64,000 bases of DNA from Solirubrobacter ginsenosidimutans (GTDB taxonomy: Bacteria; Actinomycetota; Thermoleophilia; Solirubrobacterales; Solirubrobacteraceae): NCBI RefSeq assembly GCF_027587205.1, contig NZ_JAPDOD010000020.1, positions 62,001 through 126,000 on the forward strand. The letters run 5' to 3'. The notes under the pieces were generated by a model. That model ran no database searches, had not been told where the DNA came from, and worked only from the letters and a program-made list of their open reading frames with translations. Shown here piece after piece: positions 50,404 to 59,088 of the stretch. How positions within the stretch are numbered: position 1 is the first letter of the stretch; every line of letters begins with the position of its first letter. A program made the position numbers and the translations under genes.

Positions 50404-51108
50404 CTACGCGGAGACGTGGACCGCGGCGCCGTCGAGCGCGTTCAGCGCGCGTTCGACGGACATCGACACGCACGTGAACGTGGGGGTGTCGCGCTTGGTG
50501 AACAAGCTCGACTCGGTGGTGCGCAGGCGCTGGACGAGATCGAGGAAGACCGCGGGCTCGTCGCCCTCGAAGGCGACGACGAACTCCTGGTCGTCGAGCC
50601 CGAAGGAGTAGCTCGTGTTGAGGTCGATGCTCGGGTATTCCTTGCCCATGCGGATGTGCTCCTGCATGATCCGCCAGCGTTCCTTCGGATCGAGCCCGTA
50701 CCACTCGCGGGTCTTCACGAAGGGGTAGACGAAGAGGTACTTGGAGTGCGCGGGGCGGACCTCGAGGCGCGACTCGTCGCTGTACTCCGACGGCTTGGTC
50801 ATCGCCAGGAAGCTGTACGGCGTGTCGCACCAGGCCATCAGCCCGCTCTGGGCGAGGACCACGTGGAACTCGTGGATGCGCTCGAGGTTCTGCGCCTGAC
50901 TGAGCAGCAGCAGATCGGCGTCACCTCGCGTACCCACCAACGAGAAAGCCCGCAAAAGCCGCTCTTGCGCGTAGTCCTCGCAGGCGGCGATGACCTCGCG
51001 CTTGTGGGCCTCGCGCTCGGCCGGATCCAGGCGTCGCCACGCGGGATCGACCTTCAGGAAGGTGTACTTGACGAAGTGTCGTTCAGGCATGTCTCGGGTC
51101 TTCAGCAT
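50404..51108 (-). CDS. hemQ: Coproheme decarboxylase (chlorite dismutase family, HemQ)
   Basis: 234 residues. HemQ oxidatively decarboxylates coproheme III to heme b in the Gram-positive pathway. The proximal heme ligand His151 lies in IMQEHIRMGKEYP, and VYPFVKTREWYGL carries the catalytic Tyr128 region. The distal Gln/Arg segment of true chlorite dismutase is not evident, which supports HemQ. The neighbouring genes are not heme genes. Start ATG 51108; MPERHFVKYTFLKVDP follows as a possible second start. Confidence 0.9.
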   Translation of the reverse strand: MLKTRDMPERHFVKYTFLKVDPAWRRLDPAEREAHKREVIAACEDYAQERLLRAFSLVGTRGDADLLLLSQAQNLERIHEFHVVLAQSGLMAWCDTPYSFLAMTKPSEYSDESRLEVRPAHSKYLFVYPFVKTREWYGLDPKERWRIMQEHIRMGKEYPSIDLNTSYSFGLDDQEFVVAFEGDEPAVFLDLVQRLRTTESSLFTKRDTPTFTCVSMSVERALNALDGAAVHVSA

Positions 51109-51165
51109 AGGTGAAGAGCGGTTAGCCGTACCGGAGTCGTCGTTCGCGTTTCATAGGATCGCCGC

Positions 51166-53472
51166 ATGCGGGTCGCCCTGGTTTCCCCGTACTCGTGGAC
51201 ATACCCCGGCGGAGTAACGCGCCACATCGAAGCCCTCGCGACCGAGTTGGATCGCTCTGGGCACGACGTGAAAGTGCTCGCGCCCTTCGATCCGGATCGC
51301 CGCCGGACGGCTCTGCTGCACCGTGGAGCGCGGCCTCAGGTGCGGGATCTGCCGGAGTGGCTGGTCCCCCTGGGCGGCACGATCGGCTGGCCGTCCAACG
51401 GCGCGGTGTCCAATCTCGCGGGGACGCCGTCGGGCGTCGCGACGCTCCGGCGCGAGCTGCGAGCGGGCGGTTTCGACGTCGTCCACGTTCATGAGCCGGT
51501 CGCGCCTGCCATCGGTTGGGACGCTCTGACGAGCGCCAACGCGCCACTTGTGGGCACGTTCCACTGCTATTCGGAATCGGTCGCGCCGCACAAGATCGCG
51601 GCGCTGCTCGGCGCCCGGCGCAAGCTGAACCACTTGAACGTCCGCGTCGCGGTGTCCGAGGCCGCGGCCTGGACCGGGCGGCGCTTCTACGGCGGCCGCT
51701 ACCGGGTGATCCCCAACGGCGTCGTCATCCCCGACGGCGGCGTGCCGGCGCCGAAGGTCCGGCGCCCGGGCCAGCCGCTGCGGATCGCGTTCGTCGGCCA
51801 GGCCGTCGAGCGCAAGGGCCTGCCTGTGCTGCTGCGCGCCTTCGAGGCGCTGCGCCGCGAGGTGCCCGCCGAACTGATCGTGATCGGCTCCACCGCCGAG
51901 GAGCTCGCGCCGCTGCTGGTCGAGAGCGAGGGCGTGATCGCGCTCGGCCGCGTCGACGACGCGGCGAAGGAGCTCGCGCTGCGCTCGGCCGACCTCCTCT
52001 GCGCGCCGTCGCTCGGCGGCGAGTCCTTCGGGATGGTCCTGACCGAGGCGTTCGCCGCCGGCACGCCGGTCGTGGCGTCCGACATCGCCGGCTATCGCGA
52101 CGTCGTCTCCCACGGGCACGACGGGCTGCTGGTCCCGCGCGCGGACGCGACGGAGCTGGCCGAGACGCTGCGCGATCTCGCCCTTGACCCGCGCCGCGTC
52201 GCCGCCATGGCGGTCAACGCCCGCGAGAGCGCCGAGCGCTACACGTGGCCGCGGATCGCCGAGCAGCTCGTGTCCGCCTACGAGGACGCGCAGGTCGTGC
52301 CCAAGCCGGAGACGGCGGGAGAGCGCGCGGCGGTCAAGATCGGCCTCAAGCCGGCCGACGGGCTGGAGCGCATCCCCGCGCGGCGGCTGCCGTCGCTGGA
52401 GCCGATGCCGTCCGGCGGCCGCGGGCGGTTCGTGCGCCGCGGGCTGCTCGCCGGCGCAGCACTGACCACCGTCGCCGGCTCCTACCTGGCGGTCCAGCAC
52501 ATCGGGCTGCAACGGATCGGGGACGCGCTGGTGCGCTCGAGCCCCGCGTGGGTGCTGGTCGCGTTGGCTTTGATGTGCGCCTCGATGCTGCTGCGCGCCG
52601 TCTCCTGGCACGCGATCCTGAAGGCGGCGATGCCCGACGCGCGGCCGCGGATGGTCGACGCCGTCCAGGGCATCACGATCGGCGTGCTGATGTCGGCCAC
52701 GCTCCCGGCGCGCCTGGGTGAGCCCTCGCGCGCGCTCGTCGTCGCCCGGCGCCTGGGCCGTGCGCGCGACCGGTTGCCGGTCGTCCTCGGCACGCTGGTC
52801 TCACAGACCCTGATCAACGTCCTCGCCCTGGTGATCCTCGGCGCGGTGATGTTCACCACGATCGGCCTCTTCGCGGGTCGCCAGCAGGCGCTGCTCTGGT
52901 ACGGCCTGGCGCCGTTCGGGGTCCTGTGCCTGGTGCTCGTCGCGCCGGCGCTGATCCGCAGTGGCTTGCCGTCACGCTCCGCGCGGGTGGCCAAGTGGGT
53001 CGCCCAGGGGCGCGAAGCGACCTCGCGCGTGCGCTCCGGCCTGACCGTGTTCACGCGTCCGCGTGAGGGCGCCGTCGCGATCTCGATGCAGCTCGCGGCA
53101 TGGGCGCTGCAGTGGGTCTCCTGCTACGTGCTGCTCGTCGCGCTCGGGCTCGAGCACAAGGCCGATCTGGGCGCCGCGGCCGCGATCCTCTTCGCGGTCA
53201 ACGTCACCGCCGTCCTCCCGGTCACCCCGTCGAACCTCGGTGTGTTCCAGGCCGCCTGCATGGCCGTGCTGGTCGGCGCGTACGGCGTCTCGCCGGCGCA
53301 GGCGCTCGGCTACGGGATCATCCTGCAGGCCGTCGAGGTCGCGACCGCCGTGATCATGGGCGGGCCCGCGCTGCTCAAGGAAGGCCTGTCGTGGCGCGAG
53401 GTGCGCCTGCGCGCCCTGCACAGCGCACCGGTCTCGCTCAGTTCGCGCCAGCCCGCGGAGGCCGACGTCTAG
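51166..53472 (+). CDS. Fusion of GT4 glycosyltransferase with a flippase-like membrane domain
   Basis: 768 residues in one frame. Residues 1-375 are a GT-B glycosyltransferase like PimA: SPYSWTYPGGVTRHIEALA, HVHEPVAPAIGW, VGQAVERKGLPVLLRAFEAL and the nucleotide-sugar Glu motif CAPSLGGESFGMVLTEAFAAGTPVVASDIAG. Residues about 425-740 contain eight or so membrane helices matching the LPG synthase TM/UPF0104 family (AglD/MprF-N-like, e.g. SATLPARLGEPSRALVVARRLGRARDRLPVVLGTLVSQT, VLPVTPSNLGVFQAACMAVLVGAYGVS). Together they might make and flip a glycolipid. The stop shares CTAG with the convergent glycosylase gene. Confidence 0.88.
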   Translation: MRVALVSPYSWTYPGGVTRHIEALATELDRSGHDVKVLAPFDPDRRRTALLHRGARPQVRDLPEWLVPLGGTIGWPSNGAVSNLAGTPSGVATLRRELRAGGFDVVHVHEPVAPAIGWDALTSANAPLVGTFHCYSESVAPHKIAALLGARRKLNHLNVRVAVSEAAAWTGRRFYGGRYRVIPNGVVIPDGGVPAPKVRRPGQPLRIAFVGQAVERKGLPVLLRAFEALRREVPAELIVIGSTAEELAPLLVESEGVIALGRVDDAAKELALRSADLLCAPSLGGESFGMVLTEAFAAGTPVVASDIAGYRDVVSHGHDGLLVPRADATELAETLRDLALDPRRVAAMAVNARESAERYTWPRIAEQLVSAYEDAQVVPKPETAGERAAVKIGLKPADGLERIPARRLPSLEPMPSGGRGRFVRRGLLAGAALTTVAGSYLAVQHIGLQRIGDALVRSSPAWVLVALALMCASMLLRAVSWHAILKAAMPDARPRMVDAVQGITIGVLMSATLPARLGEPSRALVVARRLGRARDRLPVVLGTLVSQTLINVLALVILGAVMFTTIGLFAGRQQALLWYGLAPFGVLCLVLVAPALIRSGLPSRSARVAKWVAQGREATSRVRSGLTVFTRPREGAVAISMQLAAWALQWVSCYVLLVALGLEHKADLGAAAAILFAVNVTAVLPVTPSNLGVFQAACMAVLVGAYGVSPAQALGYGIILQAVEVATAVIMGGPALLKEGLSWREVRLRALHSAPVSLSSRQPAEADV

Positions 53473-53978
53473 AGCTGCTCCGCGTGTTCGCGGGCTTCGG
53501 CGTAGAGGCGGGCGAAGTCGGCGGGCTTGTAGTGGGCGTTGAGGCCGCTCGGGTTGGGGAGGATCCAGACCGGCCGCCCGCCGAGCGTCGATTCCTGGAG
53601 GCCGAGCGTGGCCTTCGGGCGCGCCAACGCCGTGCGATAGGCGGTCAGGCCGAGGAAGGCGACCAGGCGGGGCTGCACCTCCGCGACGAGGCGCTCGAGG
53701 TCGGCTGCGCCCTCGCGCAGTTCTTCGTTGGAGAGCTCCGCGGCCGCGCGGGTCGGGCGGGCGGCGATGTTCGTTATGCCGACGCCGTAGCGCGGCAGCG
53801 TCGCATCCTCCTCCGGCGCCAGCCGGCGCGGGGTGAACCCGGCGGCGTGCAGCGCCGGATAGAAGCGGTTGCCGGGGCGGGCGAAGTTGTGGCCCACCTC
53901 CGCCGAGCGCAGTGACGGGTTGATGCCGACGAACAGGACCTTCAGGTCCGGGCCGACGATCGGTTCCAGCGCGGGCAC
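53469..53978 (-). CDS. Mismatch-specific uracil/thymine DNA glycosylase (MUG-like)
   Basis: 169 residues, GTG start. The UDG family 2 active site reads VLFVGINPSLRSAEVGHNFARPGNRFYPAL (GINP with Asn) and the DNA-intercalating motif is NPSGLNAHY. It removes uracil or thymine from G mispairs in base-excision repair; second glycosylase in this region. No iron-sulfur cysteines, consistent with MUG and not UdgA. Confidence 0.9.
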   Translation of the reverse strand: MPALEPIVGPDLKVLFVGINPSLRSAEVGHNFARPGNRFYPALHAAGFTPRRLAPEEDATLPRYGVGITNIAARPTRAAAELSNEELREGAADLERLVAEVQPRLVAFLGLTAYRTALARPKATLGLQESTLGGRPVWILPNPSGLNAHYKPADFARLYAEAREHAEQL

Positions 53979-53998
53979 GTCCCTTAGGATGCCCGGCG

Positions 53999-55090
53999 AT
54001 GCACGTCGAGCCGTTCGTGATCGATGTCGAGGAACCGGTGCTCTACGACCTGCGCGCGCGGCTGGAGCACACCCGCTGGCCTGGCCCGGCGCCCGGCGCG
54101 CCGTGGGCGCAGGGCACCGATCTCGCGTGGCTGAAGTCGCTCGCGGCCTATTGGGAAGACGGCTTCGATTGGCGGGCGCGCGAGCGGGCGCTAAACGCCT
54201 GGCCGCAGTTCGTCGCCGACGTGGACGGCGTTCGCGTCCACTTCGTGCACGTCCGGCGGGGCGGGCTCCCGCTGATCCTCACCCACGGCTGGCCGAGCGC
54301 GTTCACCGAGCTGCTGGGGCTGATCGACCGGCTGCCGGCGTTCGACCTCGTGATCCCGTCGCTGCCCGGCTATGGGTTCTCCTCGCGCCCGCCGGTCTGC
54401 ACCACCCGCGACGTCGCCTCGCTCTGGCACACGCTGATGCAGGGTCTCGGCTACGAGCGCTACGGCGCCGGCGGCGGGGACTGGGGTGCGGCGGTCACGA
54501 CCTACATGGCGCTCGAGGCACCGGAGCGGCTGCTCGGCATCCACCTCTCCAACCTGGACAACGCGCCGACGCCGACGACGCCCCTTACCGCCGCCGAGCA
54601 GGCGTTCGTGGCCGCGACCGAGCACTGGGACGCGACCGAGCGCGGCTACAGCTTCGAGCAGGGCACGAAGCCCCAGACCCTCGCCTACGGCCTCACCGAC
54701 TCGCCGGTCGCGCTCGCGGCCTGGCTCCTCGAGAAGTGGCGCAGCTGGGCCGACACCGGCGGCGACCTCGCCCGCTTCGACCGCGACTTCCTGCTCGAGC
54801 TGGTGACGCTCTACTGGGTCACGAACACGATCGCCACCGCGAACCGCGACTACTTCGACAACCGCGCCGCCGGCACCGCGCTGCTCGGCCCCGACGACTT
54901 CGTGACCGTCCCGACCGCGATCGCCAACTTCCACTCGAACTTCGTCTCCGAAGGCTGCCTGCCGCGCGAGTGGGCCGAGCGGATCTACAACGTCCAGAGT
55001 TTCAGGAACCTGCGCCACGGCGGCCACTTCGCGGCCGCCGAGGAACCGGCGCTGCTCGCCGCCGACATCTCAGCGTTCTTCGCGCCTTAG
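53999..55090 (+). CDS. Epoxide hydrolase (EHN/alpha-beta hydrolase)
   Basis: 363 residues with the epoxide-hydrolase N-terminal domain (about 1-100) and an alpha/beta-hydrolase core. Oxyanion HGWP is at 96-99, nucleophile Asp161 in GGGDWGAAVTTYM, and the base His343 in RHGGHFAAAEEP; the acid is likely Glu or Asp near 315. The EHN domain wraps the lid as in soluble epoxide hydrolases. Substrate may be a lipid or terpenoid epoxide; the P450 at 19116 is not adjacent. Terminator at 55121 follows. Confidence 0.9.
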   Translation: MHVEPFVIDVEEPVLYDLRARLEHTRWPGPAPGAPWAQGTDLAWLKSLAAYWEDGFDWRARERALNAWPQFVADVDGVRVHFVHVRRGGLPLILTHGWPSAFTELLGLIDRLPAFDLVIPSLPGYGFSSRPPVCTTRDVASLWHTLMQGLGYERYGAGGGDWGAAVTTYMALEAPERLLGIHLSNLDNAPTPTTPLTAAEQAFVAATEHWDATERGYSFEQGTKPQTLAYGLTDSPVALAAWLLEKWRSWADTGGDLARFDRDFLLELVTLYWVTNTIATANRDYFDNRAAGTALLGPDDFVTVPTAIANFHSNFVSEGCLPREWAERIYNVQSFRNLRHGGHFAAAEEPALLAADISAFFAP

Positions 55091-55120
55091 AGCGAACACG
55101 GCGAGCGGGAGCAGGAGCAG

Positions 55121-55161
55121 TCGGCGCACGCAGCGAGTCTATTTCGCTGAGCGTGCGCCGA
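55121..55161. terminator. Bidirectional terminator between epoxide hydrolase and metH
   Basis: TCGGCGCACGC (55121-55131) pairs with GCGTGCGCCGA (55151-55161), continued by AGCG (55132-55135) with CGCT (55145-55148) past a two-base bulge, around a nine-base loop AGTCTATTT. It separates two convergent genes and lies 30 bp after the first stop, so it can stop both transcripts. Confidence 0.75.
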
Positions 55162-55177
55162 ACACTCCGACGATTGG

Positions 55178-58100
55178 CTAGCCGGTGACGCCGGCGGGGG
55201 TGGCGCTGTCGAGCGTCTCCGCGTCCGCGAAGCGCGAAGGGTCGCGCGGCGTGCCGCGGATCACGTCGTCCGGGGAGCCGTCGGGCAGCAGGCGGCCGTT
55301 GCGCATGCCGTAGTAGCCGGCCTGCGGGTGGTGGCAGATCAGGGCGAGGGTGGACTGCTCCGGGATCGGCGCGTAGCCGTCGGAGATCTCCATGCCGATC
55401 TGGGAGATGTTCAGCAGGCGCTCGACCTTGAGGTGCTCGGACTGGTCGGGCACGGCCGGGTAGCCCCAGGAGTAGCGGCGGCCCTGGGTGACCGGGATGC
55501 CGAGGTCGTTGCGGACGCGCCAGTGCAGCCACTCGGCGAGGCCCTCGGCGGTCTGGACGCCGAGGCCGTGGACGAAGAGCTGCTCGGCGAACTCGCCCTC
55601 CTGCTCCAGGCGGGCCATGATCTCGGTGACCTCGGAGCCGACCGTGACCGTCTGCAGCGCGACGACGTCGAGCTTGCCGGAGTCCTTCGGCTGGTAGAAG
55701 TCGGCGAGGCAGAGGCGGTCGCCCTTGGGCTGGCGCGGGCAGGTGAAGCGCTCGATCACCGTCGAACGGTCTTCCGGGTCGAGCACGACGATGTCGTTGC
55801 CCTCGCTGTAACAGGGGAAGTAGCCCAGGAGCGCGCGGGGGTGCAGGTAGTCGGACTCGGCCCACATCCGCTCCAGCCGCGGGCGGAAGTCGTCTTCGAG
55901 CAGCTTGCGCCACTCCTCGCCCTTCACGCCGCGCCCGCCCCAGTGCAGCTTGAACAGCACGTGGGTGTCGAGGTGGGTGTAGAGCTCGTCGCGGTCGACC
56001 TCGATCTCGCGCACGCCCCAGAAGGGCGGCTCGGGGATCTCGACGTCGGTGCGGACGGGGGAGCGGACGGTGTCGTCGGTCGTGTCGAGGACCTCTTCCT
56101 CCTCGCCCACCTCGCGCAGGCGGGTGGCGGCCTCGCGGACCTCCTTGACGATCTCCGCGCGGCGCTCGGGCTCGATCAGGCGGTCCATCACGGCCAGGCC
56201 CTCGAAGGCGTCCTTGCAGTAGAAGACGCCCGGGTCGTACTGGACGTCGGACTCCTTGCCCTCCGGGTACAGCGTCCGCAGCGCGAACTTGCGGTTGATC
56301 GCGGCGCCGCCGAGCAGCACCGGGAACTCGAGGTTCTGTGAGTGCAGCTCCTGGACGGCGAGCGGCATCTGCTTGGACGTGCTGACGAGCAGCGCGCTCA
56401 GCCCGATGGCGGTCGCGTCGTGCTCCTTGGCGGCGTCGAGGATCGTCGAGATCGGCACCTGCTTGCCGAGGTCGACGACCGTGTAGCCGTTGTTGGTCAG
56501 GATCGTGTTGACCAGCGACTTGCCGATGTCGTGCACGTCGCCGAACACGGTCGCCAGCACGACGGTGCCCTTGGTGTAGCCCTCGAGCTTGTCGAGGTAC
56601 TGCTCGAGCTGGGCCACGGCGCGCTTCATGACCTCGGCGCTCTGGAGCACGAACGGGAGGATCAGCTCGCCGGCGCCGAACTTGTCGCCGACCTCCTTCA
56701 TGGCGGGCAGGAGCACCGTGTTCAAGGTCGGAACGGCGCCGATCTTCTCGACCGCGGCGTCGATCTGCGCCTCGACGCCCTCGCGCTTGCGGCGCAGGAT
56801 GTGCCAGTGCAGCGCCTCTTCGGGCTCCATGCCGGCCGTCGGGTCGGCGGCCTCGGCCTCGGCCTCCGGGCCCTTGGCCTCGAAGTGCTGGATGAAGATC
56901 TCCAGCGCGTCGTCGCGGCGGTTGAAGACCAGGTCGTCGGCGAGCTTGCGCTCCTCCTCGGAGATCTCGCCGTAGGGCGTGATGTGGTTCGGGTTGACCA
57001 TCGCGAGGTCCAGCCCCGCCTGCACACAGTGGTGCAGGAAGACGGAGTTCAGGACGCTGCGCGCGGGCAGGCCGATGCCGAAGGAGACGTTGGAGACGCC
57101 CAGGGATGTCTTGACGCCCGGCAGCTCCTGCTTGATCAGCCGGATGCCCTCGATCGTCTCGACCGCCGACGGCTTCCACTCCTCGTCTCCGGTGGTGAGC
57201 GTGAAGGTGAGCGCGTCGAAGATCAGCAGCTCGGGGTCCATCCCGTGCTGCTTGCAGACGAGATCGACGATCCGCGTGGCGACCTCGAGCTTGCGCTCGC
57301 GGGTCTTGGCCATGCCGACCTCGTCGATCGTCAGCGCGATCAGCGCGGCGCCGTGCGCCATCGCGATCGGGACGACCGTGTTGAGCTTGTCCTCGCCCGC
57401 CTCGAGGTTGACCGAGTTGACGATCGCGCGGCCCGGGATCTGGTCCAGCGCGGTGGCGATGACGTCGGGCTCGGTCGAGTCGACCTGGATCGGCGCGGGC
57501 TGGGTGAGCGAGACCTTCTTGGCCACGCGCCGCATCTGCTCGTCCTCGTCGGAGCGCTCGGTCAGCGCGACGCAGAGGTCGAGCACGTGCGCCCCGCCCT
57601 CGACCTGGTCCTCGGCGACCTGCAACAGGCCGTCGTAGTCGTCGGCGAGCAGCAGCTCCTTGGCCTTGCGCGAGCCCTGCGAGTTGACGCGCTCGCCCAC
57701 GATCGTGGGCGCCGGCTCCTGCACGAGCGGGGCGGCGGCGATCATCGAGGACACGTGCGGCGGGCGTGGGGCGGGGCGGGCGCCGATCTCGTGGGCGCCG
57801 CAGCGCTCCTTGATCGCGCGGATGTGCTCCGGCGTGGTGCCGCAGCAGCCGCCGACGATGCCGACGCCGTAGCGCTCGACGAACTCGCCTAGCGCCTCGG
57901 CGAGCGGGCCCGGCTCCTCCGGGAAGACCGTCTCGCCGTCCGGCCCCTGGTGCGGGATGCCGGCGTTCGGGATGCAGTGCACCGGCAGCGGCGAGTACTC
58001 GCCGAGGAAGCGGATCGCGTCGCGCATGTCCTCGGGGCCGGTGGAGCAGTTGAGGCCGATGACGTCGACCTTTAGCGCCTCGAGCGTCGCGAGCGCGGCG

Positions 58101-58723
58101 CTGACGTCCGTGCCCAGCAGCATCTTGCCGCCGTTGGGCAGCAGGGAGATGGAGGCCTGGATCGGCACGCTGCGGCCGACCTGCTTGAACGCTTCGCGCA
58201 TGCCGAAGATCGCGGCCTTGACCTCGAGGATGTCCTGCGCGGTCTCGACGATCAGGAGGTCGACGCCGCCCTCGAGCAGGCCCTGGGACTGCTCGCGGAA
58301 GACCTCGACGAGCTCACGGAAGCGGATCTGGCCGAGCGACGGGTCCTCGGACGCGGGGAGGAAGCCGGTCGGGCCGATCGAGCCCGCGACGAACCGGTGC
58401 TCGCCGACCGCCTTGCGGGCGATCTCGGCGGCCTTGCGGTTGATCTCGAGCGTGTGCTGTGCCAGGCCCCACTCGTCGAGCTTGAGGCGGGAAGCCTGGA
58501 ACGTGTCGGTCTCGACGACCTCCGCTCCGGCCTCGACCATCGACTCGTGCACGCCCTGGATGACGTCCGGACGGTTGAGCACCAGCGCCTCATGGCAGCG
58601 GCCGGGCAGCTTGTAGTCGCGCTCGAGGGATAGGTCGAACTGCTCGAGCGTCGCGCCCATGCCGCCGTCGAAGACGACGACGCGGTCACGTGTGGCGGCA
58701 AGGAAGTCGCGCATTACCGACAT
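55178..58723 (-). CDS. metH: Cobalamin-dependent methionine synthase
   Basis: 1181 residues, full length for MetH. Order: homocysteine domain with the zinc cysteines in VGGCCGTTPEHI near residue 290; pterin-binding domain for methyl-tetrahydrofolate; cobalamin cap and Rossmann domain with the base-off DxHxxG motif DVHDIGKSLV; and the C-terminal activation domain with AdoMet loop RYSWGYPAVPDQSEHL. It makes methionine from homocysteine using methyl-B12. The leader of about 210 bp up to the 159-bp element contains a hairpin beside the ATG. No cobalamin riboswitch was recognised there. Ends beside the epoxide hydrolase terminator. Confidence 0.97.
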   Translation of the reverse strand: MSVMRDFLAATRDRVVVFDGGMGATLEQFDLSLERDYKLPGRCHEALVLNRPDVIQGVHESMVEAGAEVVETDTFQASRLKLDEWGLAQHTLEINRKAAEIARKAVGEHRFVAGSIGPTGFLPASEDPSLGQIRFRELVEVFREQSQGLLEGGVDLLIVETAQDILEVKAAIFGMREAFKQVGRSVPIQASISLLPNGGKMLLGTDVSAALATLEALKVDVIGLNCSTGPEDMRDAIRFLGEYSPLPVHCIPNAGIPHQGPDGETVFPEEPGPLAEALGEFVERYGVGIVGGCCGTTPEHIRAIKERCGAHEIGARPAPRPPHVSSMIAAAPLVQEPAPTIVGERVNSQGSRKAKELLLADDYDGLLQVAEDQVEGGAHVLDLCVALTERSDEDEQMRRVAKKVSLTQPAPIQVDSTEPDVIATALDQIPGRAIVNSVNLEAGEDKLNTVVPIAMAHGAALIALTIDEVGMAKTRERKLEVATRIVDLVCKQHGMDPELLIFDALTFTLTTGDEEWKPSAVETIEGIRLIKQELPGVKTSLGVSNVSFGIGLPARSVLNSVFLHHCVQAGLDLAMVNPNHITPYGEISEEERKLADDLVFNRRDDALEIFIQHFEAKGPEAEAEAADPTAGMEPEEALHWHILRRKREGVEAQIDAAVEKIGAVPTLNTVLLPAMKEVGDKFGAGELILPFVLQSAEVMKRAVAQLEQYLDKLEGYTKGTVVLATVFGDVHDIGKSLVNTILTNNGYTVVDLGKQVPISTILDAAKEHDATAIGLSALLVSTSKQMPLAVQELHSQNLEFPVLLGGAAINRKFALRTLYPEGKESDVQYDPGVFYCKDAFEGLAVMDRLIEPERRAEIVKEVREAATRLREVGEEEEVLDTTDDTVRSPVRTDVEIPEPPFWGVREIEVDRDELYTHLDTHVLFKLHWGGRGVKGEEWRKLLEDDFRPRLERMWAESDYLHPRALLGYFPCYSEGNDIVVLDPEDRSTVIERFTCPRQPKGDRLCLADFYQPKDSGKLDVVALQTVTVGSEVTEIMARLEQEGEFAEQLFVHGLGVQTAEGLAEWLHWRVRNDLGIPVTQGRRYSWGYPAVPDQSEHLKVERLLNISQIGMEISDGYAPIPEQSTLALICHHPQAGYYGMRNGRLLPDGSPDDVIRGTPRDPSRFADAETLDSATPAGVTG

Positions 58724-58732
58724 AGGCTAGCG

Positions 58733-58760
58733 CAACCTTGACACAAGTTTGGCAAGGTTG
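58733..58760. promoter_or_regulatory. Inverted repeat just upstream of metH
   Basis: CAACCTTG (58733-58740) and CAAGGTTG (58753-58760) are perfect 8-bp arms around a 12-base loop. It ends 9 bases before the metH ATG (complement of 58721-58723), where a promoter or ribosome-binding site would be. It could be an operator or a translational control hairpin. Confidence 0.5.
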
Positions 58761-58929
58761 GCCGATGTTCGCGCGCTGACGCGGCTTGGGGAGCCAATTT
58801 GGGGCCGGGCGAGATGCAACGGAATCCCGCCTGTCGACCGCGGTTAGCGTTGTGCTCGGTCGAGTTTGCGGAGGGAACGAGGGACGTGGAGCGCAGGCCG
58901 CATGCGACGGCCTCGCTCCCGTGCCCTCA

Positions 58930-59088
58930 GCCTGAATCCACCGATCCCCGCGGCGCCTCGCCGCCGTCGGCACCGCCCCTGACCGATCGGCCGGAACCCG
59001 AAGGGATCACCCTGCGGGTGCCCGGCCGATCGGCCATGGACGCGGCCCACGACGCCGAGTCATCCACGGATCATCGGCGGATTCAAGC
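58930..59088 (-). mobile_element. 159-bp structured inverted-repeat element, copy 2
   Basis: Flanked by TCA at 58927-58929 and 59089-59091, both in CTCAG; the right TCA is the TGA stop of the ABC permease gene on the minus strand. Terminal arms 58929-58945 and 59073-59089 pair over 17 positions, with two G-U pairs on the minus strand. A central helix pairs 58983-58994 with 59022-59033 and encloses CACCC-TGC-GGGTG (59008-59020) and CCC-GAA-GGG (58997-59005; UUC loop on the minus strand). Read on the minus strand it matches copy 1 at 1539-1697 (about 79 % identity, same length, no gaps). It lies in the metH leader region, 206 bp before its ATG. Confidence 0.7.

Noticed and set aside
58724..58929. 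Cobalamin or SAM riboswitch in the metH leader
   Set aside because: None of the conserved cores (B12 box, SAM-I/IV or SAH motifs) was recognised; only a simple hairpin and the 159-bp element are present.
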